Translations under genes and position numbers: made by a program
In this document: one piece after another, positions 15,830 through 18,724 of the stretch
Layout: each line of letters begins with the position of its first letter
Position numbering within the stretch: the first letter of the stretch is position 1
Notes under the pieces: model-generated
Database searches by the model: none
Seen by the model: only the letters and a program-made list of their open reading frames with translations
Told to the model about the DNA's origin: nothing
Assembly: GCA_900769275.1 (NCBI GenBank)
Contig: CAAGGA010000094.1
Span: forward strand, 1-18,724
Source: an uncultured Prevotella sp.
GTDB taxonomy: Bacteria; Bacteroidota; Bacteroidia; Bacteroidales; Bacteroidaceae
Direction: 5' to 3'
Length of the DNA stretch: 18,724 nt

Positions 15830-17461
15830 ATGGATAAATTCATTTCAAGATACATCAGGAAGTCGGCTTTCCGCTTCATCCTTCTTGCCCTTCCTGTAGG
15901 GATAGCCGGTGGTGTCACCTCCTGCACAGACTGGGATGACCACTATGAGGGGGCAGGCTCCGACGGAGGCAACGTTTCCCTTTGGGATCAGATTACGGCA
16001 AATCCCGAACTGAGCGACTTCGCAGAGGTGCTCAGCCAGACCACAGTCTTCCGCCAGCATAAGAAATCTTCCATGAGCTATGCCGAGATTCTACAGGGCG
16101 GTCAGTCGCTTACTGTAATGGCACCCGTCAATGGTACGTTCAACAAGGATTCACTCCTGGCTCTCGTCAAGACTGCAAGAGGAGACTCTGCCGTGGAACG
16201 CAACTTCGTGAAGAACCACCTTACACGTTCACCGCGTTCTGCCGGAGAGCAGACGCTGCGTATGCTCAACTACAAGCGTGTCACCATGACCGACAATGAT
16301 GTGCTCGGCGTTCCTTTCAAGGACAAGAACATACGTTGTAAGAACGGTGTGCTGCACGTAATGACCTCGCAGCTTCCGTATAAATATACGGTATATGAGG
16401 CTCTCAATGCAATCCCGCAGTTTACGGAGATAGGCGGTATGATCGCTTCTTACAATGAGGATGAGTTTGATGAGAACTCCAGTATCAGCAGCGGTCTGGT
16501 GGATGGCATTCCCGTATATGTAGATTCTGTCATCTACGAGCGCAACAAGATTATTGAAGCTATAGGACTCATCAACTCTGAGGACTCCACCTATCATACC
16601 GTAGTGCCTACCAACGAGGGATGGAGGAAAGCCTGGGAGGAAGCTGCGTCACATTACAGATTCCCCTCTTCTTTAGAGAAAAATGACTCTCTGCAGAGAT
16701 ATTGGACTTTGTGTGCCCTGTTCACGGACGCTATCTTCACGACATCCATACAGCCGAGCATTAAGGACAGTGTGGTGACAAACTATTATACAAAGGAATA
16801 CCCTCAGTACGGAGTCTATTACAAGCCGTTCGAGAGCAATGGTCTTTTCGGTGCTGCAAGGATAAAGGAAACGTGTAGCAATGGTTTCGTGTATGGTTAT
16901 GATGAGTGGCCTTTCCAGCCGGAAAAGACATACTTCAGGAAGATAGAGCAGGAAGCAGAGTCTTTCTGGGAGATAATCTCTTACGAGAAGTGTATCTACA
17001 ATTCCCAGTCAGTGCTTGCCGACAGCGTTTCAAAGGGCGGCTATCTTGACATTAAGGCTACATCTGGTACGGCAAACTGGAAAGTCACCTACCGTCTGCA
17101 GAATACGCTCTCCGGAAAGTATGACTTCAATGTCGTCGTACTGCCGAAGACAGTGGAGTCACCTAACGGCAACATGCGTCCGTGCAAGTTCAAGGCAACG
17201 ATTAATTACCTTGACGAGAACGGTCAGAATGCAAAGTACAACTGCGGTGGTGAGGTCTTCATCACAGACCCGACAAAGGTGGATACCATCTGCGTTGCCA
17301 AGGCTTTCGAACTGCCTGCCTGCAACTACAATCAGAACAACTCCTCTGTCAGTATCACGATAGAGTGCAGCATCTCAAGTAAGGAGAACACGAAGTACAA
17401 TCGTCAGATGTACCTCGACTGCATTTTCCTCAACCCTGTCCGTGAGAACAATGAAGAATAG
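15830..17461 (+). CDS. Surface lipoprotein: two FAS1-like domains plus C-terminal beta-rich domain
   Basis: From the ATG at 15830 this protein has 543 residues. The lipobox VTSC gives lipidated Cys32, followed by acidic TDWDDHYE, favouring surface exposure. FAS1-like unit one spans about 50-186, with LTVMAPVNGTFNKDSL and closing CKNGVLHVMTSQL. Unit two spans about 188-360, with HTVVPTNEGWRKAW and closing CSNGFVYGYDEW. Residues about 375-535 are beta-rich (GYLDIKATSGTANWKVTYRL, YDFNVVVLPKT) and may be a binding domain; the family is not recognised. It is a shorter relative of the preceding protein and is probably another surface-binding component of the same complex. An upstream in-frame ATG at 15641 overlaps the previous gene by 89 bp and adds residues without signal-peptide character, so it is rejected. 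Residues 5-11 (ISRYIRK) nearly repeat those of the SusD-like protein. Confidence 0.83.
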   Translation: MDKFISRYIRKSAFRFILLALPVGIAGGVTSCTDWDDHYEGAGSDGGNVSLWDQITANPELSDFAEVLSQTTVFRQHKKSSMSYAEILQGGQSLTVMAPVNGTFNKDSLLALVKTARGDSAVERNFVKNHLTRSPRSAGEQTLRMLNYKRVTMTDNDVLGVPFKDKNIRCKNGVLHVMTSQLPYKYTVYEALNAIPQFTEIGGMIASYNEDEFDENSSISSGLVDGIPVYVDSVIYERNKIIEAIGLINSEDSTYHTVVPTNEGWRKAWEEAASHYRFPSSLEKNDSLQRYWTLCALFTDAIFTTSIQPSIKDSVVTNYYTKEYPQYGVYYKPFESNGLFGAARIKETCSNGFVYGYDEWPFQPEKTYFRKIEQEAESFWEIISYEKCIYNSQSVLADSVSKGGYLDIKATSGTANWKVTYRLQNTLSGKYDFNVVVLPKTVESPNGNMRPCKFKATINYLDENGQNAKYNCGGEVFITDPTKVDTICVAKAFELPACNYNQNNSSVSITIECSISSKENTKYNRQMYLDCIFLNPVRENNEE

Positions 17462-17486
17462 AGAATCCTAAAATGCAATCATATAT

Positions 17487-18724
17487 ATGAAAAATCTCAT
17501 TAACAACATACAAAAGATGAAGAAATGCTCCTTTCTGGGCATGCTCATGCTTCTCCCGCTTGCTGACGCAGAAGCAAAGGACATCAAGGGTAAGGTGACT
17601 GATGCAGCCACGGGACTGCCGCTCACCGGCGTGCAGGTCAAGGCGTACGGCAATGAGCGTTTCACGGCAATGACCGATACGGAGGGAAATTATTCCATCA
17701 GTGTCCCTGACCACGTCACCAGCCTTTTTCTCTCTCTCGACGGATTGGCTTCGGTGCAGGTGGCTATAGGCTCTGACCTCAACAATGTCAATGCTCGGCT
17801 GTATAGCAGCACTTTCACCAATAGTTATATGAAAGAGACTTCCGGCAACAGGCTTTCACAGGCTGCGGACTTTGAGAATCATGCAGAGCACAGCATTGAT
17901 CCGTTCATCCAGCAGCGTCTCGGTTCTGAGATACGAAGCATCAGTCGGGGAGGTGCAGAGGGCGTGGGCAACGTAATGTTCATCAACGGTATAAACTCTC
18001 TGCAGTCCAATGCCCAGCCGCTCATCGTTATCGACGGCGTCATCATGGATATGCAGTACGAGCGCACGATGCTCCATGACGGGTACTACAATAATATACT
18101 TGCCAATGTCAACGTCAACGACATAGACAAGGTGGAGGTGCTGAAGAACGGTACTGCCATCTACGGCGCAAAGGGTGCCAACGGTGTCGTTCTTATCACC
18201 ACAAAGCGCAACAAGAGCATGGCTACTAAGATTGACGTTACCATAGCGGGAAAGTTCCAGCTCATGCCCCGTACCGCTTCTGTCCTCGGAGCAGAAGACT
18301 TCCGTACTTATGCCACAGAACTTCTTACGGCAAGGACTACGGATATGTCTTCCCTGAAATTCCTCATCTCCGACCCGTCATACTATTATTATAACGAGTT
18401 CCATAACGAGACCGACTGGAAGGACGAGGTATATGAGAACGCTTTCGCCCAAAGCTACGGCATCAACGTGCAGGGCGGTGACGATGTGGCTAACTACAAT
18501 CTCAGCGTAGGCTACTCACTTGCTAACAGCACCTTGAAGAAACATGACTTCTCACGATTCGACATGCGTCTCAACACCGACATCTCCATTGTCAGGAATC
18601 TCGACTGTCGTTTCGACGCATCGTTCAGTGACGTTAGCAGGAAACTGCGTGATATCGGCATAGCCTCGGATATAGAGAGCATTACGCCGACAGCCCCTAA
18701 CTTCATCTCGCTCATCAAGTCACC
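17487..18724 (+). CDS. Second SusC-like TonB-dependent receptor (3' end beyond window)
   Basis: The first 412 codons of a second outer-membrane receptor are present and open to the window edge. Visible parts are a signal peptide ending near ADAEA (about 1-30), a carboxypeptidase-regulatory-like domain (about 32-105, with GKVTDAATGLPLTGV), a plug (about 135-240) with QPLIVIDGVIMD and the SusC-type segment DIDKVEVLKNGTAIYGAKG (212-230), followed by the start of the barrel. It begins 25 nt after the third FAS1 gene, so it is likely in the same operon. The plug differs from the first receptor: FINGINSL stands where that one has LRGVSSIN. This suggests a second transport pair, with a SusD-like gene expected to the right. 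An internal ATG at 17517 would give a shorter signal peptide and is an alternative start. Confidence 0.92.
   Translation, partial: MKNLINNIQKMKKCSFLGMLMLLPLADAEAKDIKGKVTDAATGLPLTGVQVKAYGNERFTAMTDTEGNYSISVPDHVTSLFLSLDGLASVQVAIGSDLNNVNARLYSSTFTNSYMKETSGNRLSQAADFENHAEHSIDPFIQQRLGSEIRSISRGGAEGVGNVMFINGINSLQSNAQPLIVIDGVIMDMQYERTMLHDGYYNNILANVNVNDIDKVEVLKNGTAIYGAKGANGVVLITTKRNKSMATKIDVTIAGKFQLMPRTASVLGAEDFRTYATELLTARTTDMSSLKFLISDPSYYYYNEFHNETDWKDEVYENAFAQSYGINVQGGDDVANYNLSVGYSLANSTLKKHDFSRFDMRLNTDISIVRNLDCRFDASFSDVSRKLRDIGIASDIESITPTAPNFISLIKS

Overview
The window looks like chromosomal DNA from a member of the Bacteroidota, most likely order Bacteroidales (a Bacteroides or Prevotella relative). 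The reasons are a SusC/SusD pair, a one-polypeptide hybrid two-component regulator (HTCS), lipoproteins with acidic residues just after the lipobox cysteine, AT-rich translation starts without Shine-Dalgarno motifs, and promoter elements matching the Bacteroidota TAnnTTTG -7 consensus. The genus cannot be fixed from the sequence alone.

Left part (1-1354). The last codons of an unrecognised rightward gene end at 55. A membrane-anchored alpha/beta hydrolase (233-1198) runs leftward. The gap between it and the regulator (1199-1354) is filled by degenerate AACCNAC-type 7-bp units in inverted orientation.

Regulator (1355-5413). A leftward 1352-residue HTCS combines a periplasmic propeller sensor, Y_Y_Y domain, membrane helix, histidine kinase, receiver and AraC-type DNA-binding domain. 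It is divergent from, and very probably controls, the rightward gene cluster. The 440-bp divergent intergenic region holds a well-formed promoter for the regulator, a candidate rightward -7 element, a 13-bp direct repeat with 22-bp period that could be the regulator's operator, and leader dyads.

Rightward cluster (5854 to beyond 18724). The order is: lipoprotein with about four FAS1 (fasciclin) repeats; SusC-like TonB-dependent receptor; SusD-like lipoprotein; two lipoproteins each with about two FAS1 domains plus a C-terminal beta-rich domain; and the start of a second SusC-like receptor cut off by the window edge. All genes are on one strand with short gaps, so they probably form one operon. 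It has the layout of a polysaccharide utilization locus (PUL), but no carbohydrate-active enzyme is seen; FAS1 lipoproteins occupy the places where surface glycan-binding proteins and enzymes usually lie. The likely working model is a surface complex in which FAS1 lipoproteins and SusD capture a polymer or glycoprotein, SusC imports it with TonB energy, and the HTCS senses a product in the periplasm and switches the operon on.

The most unusual signals are the FAS1-rich PUL itself, a shared N-terminal block (Ser6-Lys/Arg7-Tyr8 and closely similar signal peptides) on proteins of unrelated mature folds, dyad elements in three successive gaps between genes, and the heptamer repeats that recur between the regulator and hydrolase and again upstream of the second FAS1 gene.
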